This document shows positions 35,681 to 47,245 of a stretch of DNA of 64,000 nucleotides, in pieces. The notes beneath the pieces are model-generated. The model saw only the letters and a program-made list of their open reading frames with translations, searched no databases and was not told the DNA's origin. A program made the position numbers and the translations under genes. Source of the stretch: Nautilus pompilius (Eukaryota; Mollusca; Cephalopoda; Nautilida; Nautilidae); contig JACATO010001577.1 in NCBI GenBank assembly GCA_018389105.1, positions 59,457 to 123,456 on the forward strand, read 5' to 3'. How positions within the stretch are numbered: the first letter of the stretch is position 1; each line of letters starts with the position of its first letter.

Positions 35681-36549
35681 AAGCACACTTTTAATGTCGT
35701 CTTCACAGACCTAGCGGTGTGGGGGGGGGGAGACTTGGTAGCCCGCTAATTGAAATGCTCCGGGCCTGAAGAACCTGCCAATCTCCCTATAAGCAGTGGG
35801 AGAGCACCAGAGTATCCAGTACGGCCGAGAGGGCAGACTGTTTGGGGCCATTAATTTCTATGAATATTTTTACATGCCGAATTTATTGAAAGGATCTCCA
35901 CTAAACATTTCTTTTATAGTTTACAAATAGCGTTAATATGATGTTTTCAGACTGCTTATTTATTTTTGTTTCTTTTGCTTCTGCTAAAATCCTGATTTCG
36001 TCGTTTTACCGTTTCCTTCTACATACCCCACTTGCATATGTTATGATGTTCTGAGAATCTGTATGGCTAACGCTCAACGTGGCCTGATTTCAAACTTTAA
36101 GTTGTCTCCCTTGAAAAAATTATTTCCTTGCACTGTACTAGTTATGCCCTCCTGGAACCCTCTTCTCTGTCTGAACTGTCTTCTAGTTTGCAGGTATCGA
36201 CCTCCTTTGTACATTTTGTGCATTAATTTTCTACTTTTTTTTACTTGTTTATGCTCTAAGGAGGACACATTCCCATTGTTCCGAGACTGGTCCACCGGCA
36301 GACCTTCACCTTTACCTACAGGTCACGGGTTTAACTTTCAGTCTCTATTTCACCCTCAAAAACAGTGTCAAGCCATCAGCACAAAGCTGGAAACGCAGCG
36401 GAGAGATGACGAGTCACCACAAGATACTTGTACACATTGTGATGTGGGTCTGACAAAATCAGATTCTGGGGCAATATCTGGCACCAAATGATGAAAACCT
36501 GCAACATTGTTAAAGATCAGGAGATACAAGAACAAGATTAGTCTACGGC
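35681..36549. other. Sequence left of the hAT pseudogene
   Basis: It has a G run at 35719-35730 and otherwise unique sequence. A 142-codon plus-strand ORF (36063-36491) is not part of the hAT protein as far as I can tell and shows no domain. The left end of the hAT element should lie in this region, but I could not place it. Confidence 0.4.
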
Positions 36550-38772
36550 CGGGGTAGATGTAATCCAACAGGAGGACAACACGGAACGTGGCATCAACCC
36601 TGAGCGGACTGGTTTGGATACTGCAAAGTGTCCTGAAGATTTTACGGGAAGGAGACCGAAGAACTGGTTAGAGAAAGACATGTGCAACATCCAAAACAGT
36701 TTTCCACGCGATGTTGATGCCAAACATTTCCCAATCTCTATTCCTTATTCTAAGAAAGAATTAGATTCCAGAAGATGTCTTTTTCAGCTCTGTAAAAGAC
36801 TCATTATTCCGCCTGTCCTGTAGATTCTTCTCTCGTACCACTGATCGCGATCAAAAACAGCCGTCAGGGTTAGCATCGCCTAGTGGCTGGGGACTGGACA
36901 CTAAATGGCGAAAGCTGTTTGATAGAATCCCTGAACAAAAAAGGGATGTAGCACATAAAAAGCGCTGTATGGCATGGCGGTAGTTAGACGGGCGAATATT
37001 CGAAGACTCTGGAATAGATCGCCTCGTGGACGGAGGAATTTTAACCGAAACTGAAAAATAGGAAAAGATTCAAACAGGAATCGCTGATGTCTTTATTTTT
37101 CTTGGGGAGAGAGAGGGGATTGGCGTTTCGCGGATCTTCTTACAGAAATTGGAGTGTTCACAAATGGATTTTTCTTGGATTACTTTAACTCTTGTCACAC
37201 CACAATCCACTTTTGCGAGAACATTTCACAAAAGTTGGTAAAAACCCAATATATCTCCACAGAGTCACGAAATAAGTTTATTTCCATTGGCGCCGAATAC
37301 GTCAGAGCTCGTGTTTTGACTAAAATAGAGAAAGCGAAGTACTTCTCAATACCGGTAGACGCAACTCCAGATGCAAGTCACTCCAAGAAAAATACCTTCA
37401 CTTTCCGATATCTTACTTTAGAACAGACGTTTTCACTGTCCAAGAACGGTTCGTGACATTTGTTGATTGCTGTGAAAAAGCAGGTGCTGAAATCGCCACA
37501 ATGATTCTAGAAATACTGAGAGAGTTTAAGATCCCACCCGCTGAATGCCGGGGTCAAGGGTATGATAATGCGGAAAACATGGCTGGCAAATATAATGGTG
37601 CCTAGAAACATATCCTAGCTTTAAACCAATCATGCCTGTTCTCACCTTGTAGTTGTCATCCGCTGAATTTATGTGGTGCAGACTCAGCAGTGGGCTGTAC
37701 AGAGGCAGTAACATTCTTTGAAATGGATAAGTTTATAACCTCTTTTCCGGCAGCCCAAGACGATGGAGAACATTACGACGAAATACTGGTTCTTCTCTTT
37801 ATCGGTTGTCAGGAACACGATAAATAGATCGTTTAGCTAGTATGCGACCATTCGTAACTCACCTTCCAGAAATAAGAACTGAACCAGAAACAGATTCTCT
37901 CAGTCACTCTCAACCCCAAAGCAACTACTGAAGTAAAAGGTGTCATGAAGTATGTGTCATCATACATATGCATAACCGTGTATGCCATATGCTTAAAGAT
38001 ACTCATTGCATTTGACCAAAAAAATCAAGTTATTCAAACCACGAAGGACACCATAGACGCAGAGGTACTAAATTGGACACTTATTAATGATCTCAAAGAT
38101 TTGCGGAAAAAATGGCCATCAATATTAGATATTCCAGATTGGTTGTCACTGCCAGGCGCATCACATCAGGATTTCATTCAAAACGGAAGGGTATGGGAAG
38201 AGCGTATTTAGATAAGCGACTTCCAAATGAGCCATCATTTCACGATGATGTAGAATATGACGATGAAAATCTATTCAAGCGCAATATGTTTTATGTCATC
38301 GTTGACTCAGTGATAAATGGTCTGATGAATCGCTATGATGCAGCTCACAGAATTAATGATCTTTTCAATTTTATTTGGAGATATCTTGATATATCCGATG
38401 AGCAAATTGCTAATGCTTCTGAAGTTTTTGGACAGAAATACTCCAACGATGTCTCACGAGGACAATTAAAGGAGAACTGCTACATTTGAAGTCCATCCAT
38501 GTCGCTAATTTTGGAGAAGTGCTTTTGTTCCCATTATACCTCTTGAAAAGATCTACAAATATGGGTTGGATGAGATGTTTCATAATGTGTGTATTGCCTT
38601 GAGAATATTTTGCCCTTTGACGGTAACAAATGAACTTTCTGCGAAGCAGGATGACGCAAGAAAGATTGCGCGATATTGCAGAGCTCAGCATTGAAAGTGA
38701 ACTGCCAGGAAGATAGATTTTGCTGATATAATTAATACACTTGCTTTCAAAAAAGCGCGAAAAACATTTTAG
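36550..38772 (+). pseudogene. hAT transposase of the ZMYM1/DUF4371 type, decayed
   Basis: Pieces in family order run along the plus strand. A TTF-type zinc-finger region has LDTAKCPEDFTGRRPKNWL and, further on, NIQNSFPRDVDAKHFP (36609-36750; family DPAKWP...FPRD..gRhF). An ASPSGWGLDTKWRKLFDRIP stretch follows near 36.87-36.94 kb (family gf..Wk.L..ri.eHe). DUF4371 begins at about 37.15 kb with KYFSIPVDATPDASH (the SVDsTPD signature), then CRGQGYDNAENMAGKYNGA near 37.55-37.60 kb and CHPLNLCGADSAV. A C-terminal hAT dimerisation region ends the reading, with MTQERLRDIAELSIESEL near 38.65-38.70 kb and ARKIDFADIINTLAFKKAR up to the stop at 38770. Multiple stops and frameshifts interrupt it, including one inside the dimerisation motif. 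The family is widespread in molluscs and fish. Confidence 0.88.
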
Positions 38773-39913
38773 CCTTTATTTTGTCTGCTGATTCTCTTTG
38801 ATATATGTAAGCCTACATAAGAAAATAAACTATTAATGTTTCCTCACACATCGTTACCTTTTCATACCATTATTTACCCAGACATTTGGCTCGCGCAGCT
38901 GTCAACGTGTGGGGGGTTGTCAAATCCTGCTACATTTCCTCATTTAGGACCATGAGTAACCATATCATATAAAATTGGTCTAATGCAACGTTAATTGTAG
39001 TTTCTTGCTACCTGCGGTCAAATTCGAGACATATTACTGATCGGTTTAAACAATTTCACAATTTAATTAATAGATTATAGTTTCTGGTATTGCATGGCAG
39101 CACACCTAACCATCTATGATGCAGGGTCATAGGGGCCCTGTCATACGCCTAGCTCCAGGCCAGCTCTCGACGGCCCTAGAAGTACCTGAGAGAAATCTGA
39201 TGCAGGGAGAAGTGGGTGCTTTTACCACCAAAGTCTACTAGTATATTACCTCGTGTGGTTAAGTGTTGAGCCAGTAAGTTTTAGGGTTTCTGAGACTCTT
39301 CTGTTGCTCACTTCAATAGATTGTGGCTCAATTCTTTAGGGGACAGTTTTCTGTAAATCTCTCAATTTCAAGACCATTCAGGTAGCTATTAGTGTGTTGG
39401 GAGTAGAGGGGTACGCGAGAGGAATTTAGCTACAGCCCTATATGTTTCTATAGATATACAAAAAATAAATAGTAATTAATGGCGTGGCTCACGATCTTGT
39501 GAATATTTTGCATTTAGTAAAAGAATGAATGGAATATAAATTTTAATCTATTCCATAACTAACGTTAACTGGTCTCTTTAAAGGGCATCGGCGCTGTTGC
39601 TGAATGACTGCTCACGACTGTCTCGGTGAATCGCACAACTGCTGTGCAACCATCGAAAGTCGGCGAGTCACCAATAATTATTTTTGACAACTTGAATGCA
39701 ATTATGGCAATTATATGTAATCCGGTAAGATTCATTAAAAGAATTGTTGACAACCATTTGAAGCGATTCGACCTACGATCTTCGTATTTTATACGAGCAA
39801 AATCAGCCGAATGGGGCATAAATGAATACGATTCACGTAAAGCTTCTTTTCTTGTTGCTTTCTTCTATTCTACAACATCACATTGTTTAAATATCTTTAA
39901 GTGAACGAACATC

Positions 39914-39914
<1 letters not shown>
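38773..39914. other. Sequence right of the hAT pseudogene
   Basis: AT-rich unique DNA. Near 39120-39180 a GC-rich patch (GGGGCCCTGTCATACGCC, later ending CGACGGCCCTAG) resembles the kind of sequence found at the right end of hAT elements. It has no confirmed partner on the left. No host exon recognised. Confidence 0.35.
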
Positions 39915-39953
<39 letters not shown>

Positions 39954-39959
39954 TGTGTG
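39915..39959. repeat. (GT)n microsatellite
   Basis: About 22 GT units with one GG interruption. Confidence 0.95.
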
Positions 39960-40602
39960 GAGGGACGAGTTCAACTTTAAAATCTAAACAACTTTCGCTC
40001 CTTAGTTTCATTCTGTCATTATAAATTGATGCGCTTTATACTTGAATGACGTGGTCATGGAAACACCACGAGTTGATGTTGAAACAGTTAATTTTAGAAG
40101 CTAAATTCGCCATGAAAATATTTATATTTTTTCTCGCGAAAAGCTGCTGCTCTGTTGTGTTAATAATATTTGGTATTATGACGTTTTCCAATCAAGAAGC
40201 TAAAGTGATTTTTCTTTCTTTTCAATCTCTTTCGGGTGGATTTATTCCAGCATGTTCTTAAAGTGTCCAGTCTAGCAAGAAAGAAGCTTTTTTTTATAAC
40301 CTCACCTGGAGAAGACGTACCATTGTGGGGTGTTTCAGCACGCGGGGTAATAAAAGAACCGAAATACACATAGTATCTAATATAAACTTGGACCGCATTA
40401 AAGCCCGTGATGGGATCGTTTTTATGCGTTTGTGTCAGAAATATTTGAGAAGCTTTTCTTTGTTTGTTTGCTTGCGTCTTTAAAGAGATTGATACGGATA
40501 CGCGCTAAACAGAAAGAAGTTCTTGCATAGCCGGTTTATAAACCTGAAAACTACGCTTATACTTTCGTCATGAAATTCGCGAGGAAGGAGATTGGTCTTT
40601 CT

Positions 40603-40796
40603 CTGTGTGTGGTGTGTGTGTGTGTGTGTGTAGTGTGTGAGTTGTGTGTATGTGTGTGTATGTATATGTGTGTGAGTATGTGTGTGTGTGCGCGCGCGTG
40701 TGTGTGTGTGTATGTGTGTGAGTATGTGTGTGTATGTGTGTGTATGTATATGTGTGTGAGTATGTGTGTGTGGTATGTATATGTGTGTGAGTATGT

Positions 40797-40829
<33 letters not shown>
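40603..40829. repeat. GT-rich minisatellite
   Basis: About 227 bp of GT repeat with recurring GTATATGTGTGTGAGTATG words and one GCGCGCGC core (near 40690). Strictly alternating purine-pyrimidine over most of its length makes it a strong Z-DNA candidate. The ORFs of His-Thr or Cys-Val repeats on the two strands are its translations. Confidence 0.95.
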
Positions 40830-42300
40830 GAAAGCAGCCGATACTGATACAAATAAAATAAAGTTCAATATTTTTAAGGTAGTTTTCATCCGTTCTGACG
40901 TCCTCGTTACCTTCCTTGGCCGGACTAATAGAACGGCTAATGAGCTGCCACGTGACACGTCTCCCCCACCACTTCCTTTCAGTTTTCGATCACTTCCGCT
41001 TGTTGATGGTCGCATAGCATTTTTTGGGAAGAGTATCTAGGGAAAAAAAGTGGGGGGAGGCATTGCAGAATTTGTTCTTGCTTGAAATCTCAATTAGCAG
41101 GGCATTGGTGTTTCTGAGATCACATATAAAGGGGAAATAAGAGTTGTCATAATACAGGGAATTGAACATTTAATGCATTGAAACTAAAATTCTTGTAGGG
41201 ATCTTCTTGCATTTAAGCAATTTGGCATCATACAGACAGACGCGATATCATTCATCCAGTAGTCGGGTTCTCATTTTGGTTTAGATTATTTGTCAGTGGC
41301 TTGAAGTTTTTCTCTTTTATTCCTACCATTTTCGCACATTTTAAGACAACGTGCAATCCACTCCAAACCGTTTAACAGCCGGTTTCTTCCTGTCAATCGT
41401 GTTCGTCTAACGAGTTTCCAAGCCCCAACCCCTCAATTCCGCCTCGGGTCTCGTCGAGGACGCGAGGTGTGACTACGTCGCGATAACCCAGAAGCCATCC
41501 AGGAAATCTTTGACGAGTTCCGATCTTCCCGTATTAGCATAATTACGCCATTCAGGGGCGCTATCTTGTCAGAACCCTCCGTCCCATCAAACAGTTGTCA
41601 TCAAAGAAAGACTTTAAATAATTAACTCTACAGAGCAACTTTCTCCCTCCATGGTTTCGTTTAACATCTCGACGTATCGGCCAAAAGTAGTCCCAGCTCC
41701 CGTGTCGCTCGTCCTCGCCCGACCTTCGTGAATTATTCATGCGGTGTCCCATTCCTGTTACACGCATGTAATTAAATTTTAACGGCACTTCCGGTTTTGA
41801 AAGCTTGCTTATTCGTCACAGCTGTACGATGCACAAAGGGGCTACTAATAGAAGTTTATTGGGGATAAAATCGGTTTGCACCTTTCCCACCGAAAACACA
41901 ATCACCTCTCAATTATTACCTCAGATGTTTCCAGAGACAATGAGAGAAAGCAAGGCCTGACGGACACGATTCGGCCGTTAAGCGGACTGCTCCCAAATAG
42001 TCCCTGTTACTCGTGATAGATTATATTGACGTCATTCTGTCAACACCTTTGTTAAGTGGGACAATGGATAGAGTTCGAAATCTCCTATAAATGCATTTAT
42101 CGCAACTTCTTTATGGGAACTCGCTGCTCGAGACAAATCCACCTTGGAGATAAACGTCATCTAGCCGTACGTGGAGAGGGAAGATTACACTTTAATAAAA
42201 TCTGTTTGACTGACTTGGGAAATCCCTCCGTGGTTGATAGTTGTCATTTAGATTCCCCCCCTTTTCTCTATCTGAATGTACATAAAACAAGTAATGCTTT

Positions 42301-42301
<1 letters not shown>
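40830..42301. other. Intergenic, GC-richer island
   Basis: About 41.33-42.26 kb is repeat-free and GC-richer, with TTAGCATAATTACGCC, CAATTATTACC and a lone TGACGTCA near 42027. No ORF has a domain I recognise. This is possible regulatory DNA. Confidence 0.35.
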
Positions 42302-42373
<72 letters not shown>

Positions 42374-42379
42374 TAATAT
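42302..42379. repeat. (AAT)n microsatellite
   Basis: About 25 AAT units with two single-base irregularities. Confidence 0.95.
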
Positions 42380-43114
42380 GTAGATCAGATTCAAATAAGA
42401 ATAAAGCAAAATCAAAAAAATAGCATTTTTAAAATCTGCTAATTATTTTCCACTTTTTTTCTATTGTTTTGCTGTAAATTTCAGAAAAAAAATAAACTTT
42501 AAAGAATAACAGTAAAAGTAAAACAAAGGAAAAGAAATAAACACAGAGCCCCGCGATATCAGCAGACAAGTCTCTCTCTTCTTCTTCTTTTCCGATTTTT
42601 ACTGATCGCTGAACTGTACACGAGATTAAATATCGCAAAATAGCTACTAGACCAAACGTCGTCTTTACTAGTTCTTTAACAGACGTACTAAAGAACCAAT
42701 TGATCATGTTTACAACGAATTTTATGTGCCATTTACTGTCTTTCGTATTTAATTCCTGTAGGAAGATTGTGATGGGGCAAAACTCATCTTCCAGCGGTCG
42801 CTTCTCTTAGAAAACTCTCTCCCCGCCAGCCCGGCCGAAGTCACGTTACGCCTGCACGACTCTACCCGCTCGTGCGAATTCTCGTTTTAGGTTCATTCGT
42901 CTTCGGCGGCTTCTTATGCGTGTTATGGAATCCAATCAAAAGGAATGCCCCCCCTACTGCAACTGGTGAGGCAGTTAATACGTTATGGTGTCGAGTCAGT
43001 TGTAATCAATGCTTAGAGTTGTTCTCGTCAGACACCGTCAATCCATTTCATCAGACACGTGACCAGACTGACTTGAAATTGACCAACTATCGTACATATA
43101 TATTTTTTAAATTG

Positions 43115-43161
43115 CCTCTCTCTCTCTCTCTCCTCTCCCTCTCTCTCTCTCTCTCTCTCTA
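43115..43161. repeat. (CT)n microsatellite
   Basis: A CT run of about 46 bp, interrupted once by CCTCTCC. Confidence 0.95.
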
Positions 43162-44168
43162 TGTGGTGAAGCGGAATCCACGTAAATCTAGTCAGTCGGA
43201 TTACCATTTTAAAGAAAAGAAGAAACATTGCCGTCTTCTGAGCCGAATCTGTCACGTTGGGCTCTTTCTTTGACAATGTGCCAACCTGTGACCAATCGGA
43301 TGCCTTGCTTAGATGTCACCGAAAGCACGGATCCTGCTACGAGTCCTTTTGGTGACAGATCGTGAGCAGAAAGGCTTCCCGATCAACCGGCAGTTTACCT
43401 GGTGGAGTGGGTTGACGTAGCATCAGCCTGCGCGCACCTCACAGATTTCCGATGTGTAAATTGCTGTCTACCCCGACCACGACGACGGGTTCCGGTCGAA
43501 CGATATCGGCGAGCGGGCGACTTCTGGTAAGTCGGCGGTCTGGCTGCAAAACAGAGCAGCAGTCCCCCCACCCCAACTGAGAGGGGGCACGAATCAAGCT
43601 CAAACACACTCTTTTTATCCCTTTGTCGCAGTCATGGCTGTGTGACAAGTAGGGGCGGGCTACTGACCCCCAGTTGATAGACTTTTATCGCCCCCCCCCC
43701 GCTCCGACATAAAAGCCTAAAGGAAAGCCAGCCGCTGAACCGTTTTGGACCTGCGCTTCGTGATGGCAGCTGGAGTCACGCGCCTTTCGCCTGTCAACGG
43801 GCGATGGGTCGGGGCAGAGAACCTTTCTTTGGGCCACCTGCTGAACCAGAGCCAACGAACTTCTACCCTATAAAAAAAAATTAGCAAACAAAATGTGTTT
43901 GTGTTTTCATTTCCTCTGAATATAAAATATCAGCTATTTTGTTTGATGCCACACTAACACAATCCCAGACAACCACGGAACTGCTGTCTGCCTCCCTATT
44001 CAGATCTTAGTTGTTTTTTAAACGATTTTTTGTAATTTCGAATGTTTCCCTTTAAAACCGGCTACATTTTAAAATCCCTAAAAACAACTGCACCGGAGAA
44101 ACTCATCAGTTTATGTCTGTACAACTGTTCTACATCCCAGCGGAAGTGCAAATTTATAGTTCTCAAAA
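43162..44168. other. Intergenic sequence left of the 36-bp minisatellite
   Basis: GC-richer from about 43.28 to 43.86 kb, with a C run at 43691-43701, then AT-rich. Minus-strand ORFs of about 70 codons at 43.4-43.65 kb have no recognisable domain. The last 60 bp are part of the minus-strand frame that reads through the minisatellite. Confidence 0.4.
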
Positions 44169-45904
44169 GTGTTCAATAGACCATTAGGTAGGAATCCAGA
44201 ATCAGTGTTCAATAGACCATTAGGTAGGAATCCCGAATCAGTGTTCAATAGACCATCGGGTAGGAATCCCGAATCAGTGTTAAATAGACCATCGGGTAGG
44301 AATCCCGAATCGGTGTTCAATAGACCATCAGGTACGAATCCCGAATCAGTGTTAAATAGACCATCAGGTACGAATCCCGAATCAGTGTTCAATAGACCAT
44401 CAGGTAGGAATCCCGAATCGGTGTTCAATAGACCATCAGGTACGAATCCCGAATCAGTGTTCAATATACCATCAGGTAGGAATCTCGAATCGGTGTTCAA
44501 TAGACCATCAGGTACGAATCCCGAATCAGTGTTCAATAGACCATCAGGTAGGAATCCAGAATCAATGTTCAATAGACCATCAGGTACGAATCCCGAATCA
44601 GTGTTCAATAGACCATCAGGTAGGAATCCCGAATCAGTGTTCAATAGACCATCAGGTAGGAATCCAGAATCAATGTTCAATATACCATCAGGTAGGAATC
44701 TCGAATCGGTGTTCAATAGACCATCAGGTACGAATCCCGAATCAGTGTTCAATATACCATCAGGTAGGAATCCAGAATCAGTGTTCAATATACCATCAGG
44801 TACGAATCCCGAATCAGTGTTCAATATACCATCAGGTAGGAATCTCGAATCGGTGTTCAATAGACCATCAGGTACGAATCCCGAATCAGTGTTCAATATA
44901 CCATCAGGTAGGAATCCCGAATCAGTGTTCAATAGACCATCGGGTAGGAATCCCGAATCAGTGTTCAATAGACCATCAGGTAGGAATCCCGAATCAGTGT
45001 TAAATAGACCATCAGGTACGAATCCCGAATCAGTGTTCAATAGACCATCAGGTAGGAATCCCGAATCAGTATTCAATAGACCATCAGGTACGAATCCCGA
45101 ATCAGTGTTCAATATACCATCAGGTAGGAATCCAGAATCAGTGTTCAATATACCATCAGGTAGGAATCCCGAATCAATGTTCAATAGACCATCGGGTAGG
45201 AATCCCGAATCAGTGTTCAATAGACCATCAGGTAGGAATCCCGAATCAGTGTTCAATAGACCATCAGGTACGAATCCCGAATCAATGTTCAATAGACCAT
45301 CAGGTAGGAATCCCGAATCGGTGTTCAATAGACCATCAGGTACGAATCCCGAATCAGTGTTCAATAGACCATCAGGTAGGAATCCCGAATCAGTGTTCAA
45401 TAGACCATCGGGTAGGAATCCCGAATCAGTGTTCAATAGACCATCAGGTAGGAATTCCGAATCGGTGTTCAATAGACCATCAGGTACGAATCCCGAACCA
45501 GTGTTCAATAGACCATCAGGTAGGAATCCCGAATCAGTGTTCAATAGACCATCAGGTAGGAATCCAGAATCAATGTTCAATATACCATCAGGTAGGAATC
45601 TCGAATCGGTGTTCAATAGACCATCAGGTACGAATCCCGAATCAGTGTTCAATATACCATCAGGTAGGAATCCAGAATCAGTGTTCAATATACCATCAGG
45701 TAGGAATCCAGAATCAATGTTCAATAGACCATCAGGTAGGAATCCCGAATCAGTGTTAAATAGACCATCAGGTACGAATCCCGAATCAGTGTTCAATATA
45801 CCATCAGGTAGGAATCTCGAATCGGTGTTCAATAGACCATCAGGTACGAATCCCGAATCAGTGTTCAATATACCATCAGGTAGGAATCTCGAATCAGTGT
45901 TCAA
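44111..45904 (-). CDS. Doubtful 597-codon repeat ORF on the minisatellite
   Basis: An ATG-initiated frame covers the whole array. It continues 20 residues into unique sequence, with FENYKFALPLGCRTVVQT after the repeats. The 12-residue unit is hydrophobic-acidic (DSGFLPDG). There is no signal peptide and no upstream promoter feature that I can see. The plus-strand alternative (44169-45965) is just as long. I keep this entry only because long open tandem frames can be real secreted or structural proteins; most likely it is not translated. Confidence 0.1.
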   Translation of the reverse strand: MNTDSRFLPDGILNTDSGFVPDGLLNTDSRFLPDGILNTDSGFVPDGLFNTDSGFLPDGLLNIDSGFLPDGILNTDSGFLPDGILNTDSGFVPDGLLNTDSRFLPDGILNIDSGFLPDGLLNTDSGFLPDGLLNTGSGFVPDGLLNTDSEFLPDGLLNTDSGFLPDGLLNTDSGFLPDGLLNTDSGFVPDGLLNTDSGFLPDGLLNIDSGFVPDGLLNTDSGFLPDGLLNTDSGFLPDGLLNIDSGFLPDGILNTDSGFLPDGILNTDSGFVPDGLLNTDSGFLPDGLLNTDSGFVPDGLFNTDSGFLPDGLLNTDSGFLPDGLLNTDSGFLPDGILNTDSGFVPDGLLNTDSRFLPDGILNTDSGFVPDGILNTDSGFLPDGILNTDSGFVPDGLLNTDSRFLPDGILNIDSGFLPDGLLNTDSGFLPDGLLNTDSGFVPDGLLNIDSGFLPDGLLNTDSGFVPDGLLNTDSRFLPDGILNTDSGFVPDGLLNTDSGFLPDGLLNTDSGFVPDGLFNTDSGFVPDGLLNTDSGFLPDGLFNTDSGFLPDGLLNTDSGFLPNGLLNTDSGFLPNGLLNTFENYKFALPLGCRTVVQT

Positions 45905-45932
45905 TAGACCATCAGGTAGGAATCCCGAATCA
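44169..45932. repeat. 36-bp minisatellite, exactly 49 units, no indels
   Basis: The array is 1764 bp, which is 49 x 36. Every unit starts with (G/A)TGTT(C/A)AATA and ends with GAATC(A/G). Variation is confined to a few fixed positions: G/A at 1, T/A at 5, G/T at 11, the TCA/TCG/TTA triplet, AGG/ACG, and CCC/CCA/CTC. No unit has gained or lost a base. Because the unit is a multiple of three, the plus frame repeats VFNRPSGRNPES (44169-45965, ends after 10 unique residues). The minus frame repeats NTDSGFLPDGLL (45904-44111). In both, the wobble positions coincide. Both frames being open is a consequence of the unit, so neither is strong evidence for a protein. Confidence 0.97.
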
Positions 45933-46659
45933 GTGTTGAGCGAAATTTGCCTGCGAATCTACTAACGGCGCCCACTCTTTAAAATTATTATTGTCAAACA
46001 AACCCATCAGTCAAAACTAGTTAAGTAAAAGGTAAGTTTCCCTTTTTGACCCGTTTCCCTATAGAGCTGTTGTTCTTTATCGGATTCTAATTCTGTCAAT
46101 TTTTAAACATCGTCTTTGTTCTTTTAAAAATGTTCTACCATTTCAAGTCACCAGTCGATCGGATTTCTGGCGGGGTCAGGGGGAGAACAAATAACAAAAT
46201 GGACGTTAATTTTCTCACTGGTTGTAGTACTATAAGTTTGTTTTTTTTTAGTTAATTTTTTTTTTCTTTTTGATGCGATCGATATCAGCCTTCGTTTATT
46301 AAGCCCTTTTCCCAGTAACCACCAAGGTATTCGTTCACCGATGTATCACACACAGCGCAATTAATTAACTCTCCCTGCCACACGACAAACAATAGCTCTG
46401 GCGTTTTACGGCCTGGTAGCTTTTAGAACAAACCGCGTCGACTTTGGGTACCCCTATTTCCTTTACACCGACGTATATAGTTTTCCTATTTATTCTTTTC
46501 CGTCTCTGTCTCATACCGAAGCAACTGCTCGAACCAGGACGGCCGCTCGACGCTCTTCCAAAGTTTCGGTCGGGCCCGCTGTTTCTGAAACGCAATAGAG
46601 AACGGTTATTTATCACCCACAACAACACCTGGTGGACGTGGTCCAACCGGTCCAGGTGT
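45933..46659. other. Intergenic sequence right of the minisatellite
   Basis: AT-rich unique DNA up to 46.37 kb, then more mixed sequence. Overlapping ORFs on both strands at 46.37-46.87 kb (93 and 142 codons) have no recognised domain. Confidence 0.4.
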
Positions 46660-46990
46660 TACATTCCAGCAAGCGAACGCGTTACTGCTGATAGGTTGTT
46701 TACTAAAGATGGAAAGTTAGAACAAGCACTTGGCTGGAGTGTCCGCGGAAACACTAGACAGCCAAGAGGTCGCGAGTTCGAGTGCAGCCCCGGCCACGTG
46801 TACAATCGAAACATCGAAGAGCCTACTACTCGCTCCGAAAGAACGGCTTTTGTCGGGATTAAATCTTCATGATGGAAAGAGGTGAAGATCCATCCGCCAA
46901 GTTGTAGGTTCACTGGCCAGTTATTGGTAATAAGGTGATGGTGCAAGCGCCTGAGGTAATCATCTAGTGGTGAAGGTAATCTGAAGAAAC
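46660..46990 (+). repeat. Possible tRNA-derived SINE remnant
   Basis: GGCTGGAGTGTCCGCGG followed by CAAGAGGTCGCGAGTTCGAG (46764-46783) resembles a tRNA-like head with a box B (GGTTCGANNCC) in degraded form, as in many molluscan SINEs. The pairing needed for a T-arm is not kept, so it is not a tRNA gene. The downstream part could be the SINE body. Confidence 0.3.
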
Positions 46991-47245
46991 ACAAGAAATC
47001 TTGAAGTATTGCCAGTCTTCATGTGGGACTATATGAATTTCGAAAGTATGGTAATTAATTTGCTTAGCATTTCATAAAAAATCTTTTCAAGAACATGTCA
47101 GACCATTTAACGAACTTAGTGAAGCAGAAATATTTCTATGGCAACTATTAATTGCTTTAGTTTCGTTTATGTTATCATATTTTGGCAATTAATGCATCTT
47201 ATTCCGTTTTGTGTTAACTTGAGTATAATGCAAATCTGCCTATGT
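46991..47245. other. AT-rich spacer left of the Tc1 element
   Basis: Unique AT-rich sequence in which I see nothing recognisable. Confidence 0.5.

Noticed and set aside
35815-39180. Terminal inverted repeats for the hAT relic
   Set aside because: A right-hand candidate ends in CGACGGCCCTAG near 39178 and a left-hand CAGTACGGCCGAGAGGGC lies at about 35818. Beyond the first dozen bases they do not align, so I did not call ends.
40557-41040. Cys-Val and His-Thr repeat ORFs of about 150 residues
   Set aside because: Translations of the GT repeat; the non-repeat tails match nothing I know.
44169-45932. 36-bp repeat as a CRISPR array
   Set aside because: The unit length fits a CRISPR repeat, but copies are head to tail with no spacers and there are no cas genes. 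It is a minisatellite in a eukaryotic genome.
46764-46800. tRNA gene
   Set aside because: A box-B-like GAGTTCGAG is present, but the T-arm, anticodon arm and acceptor stem do not pair; at most it is a SINE head.
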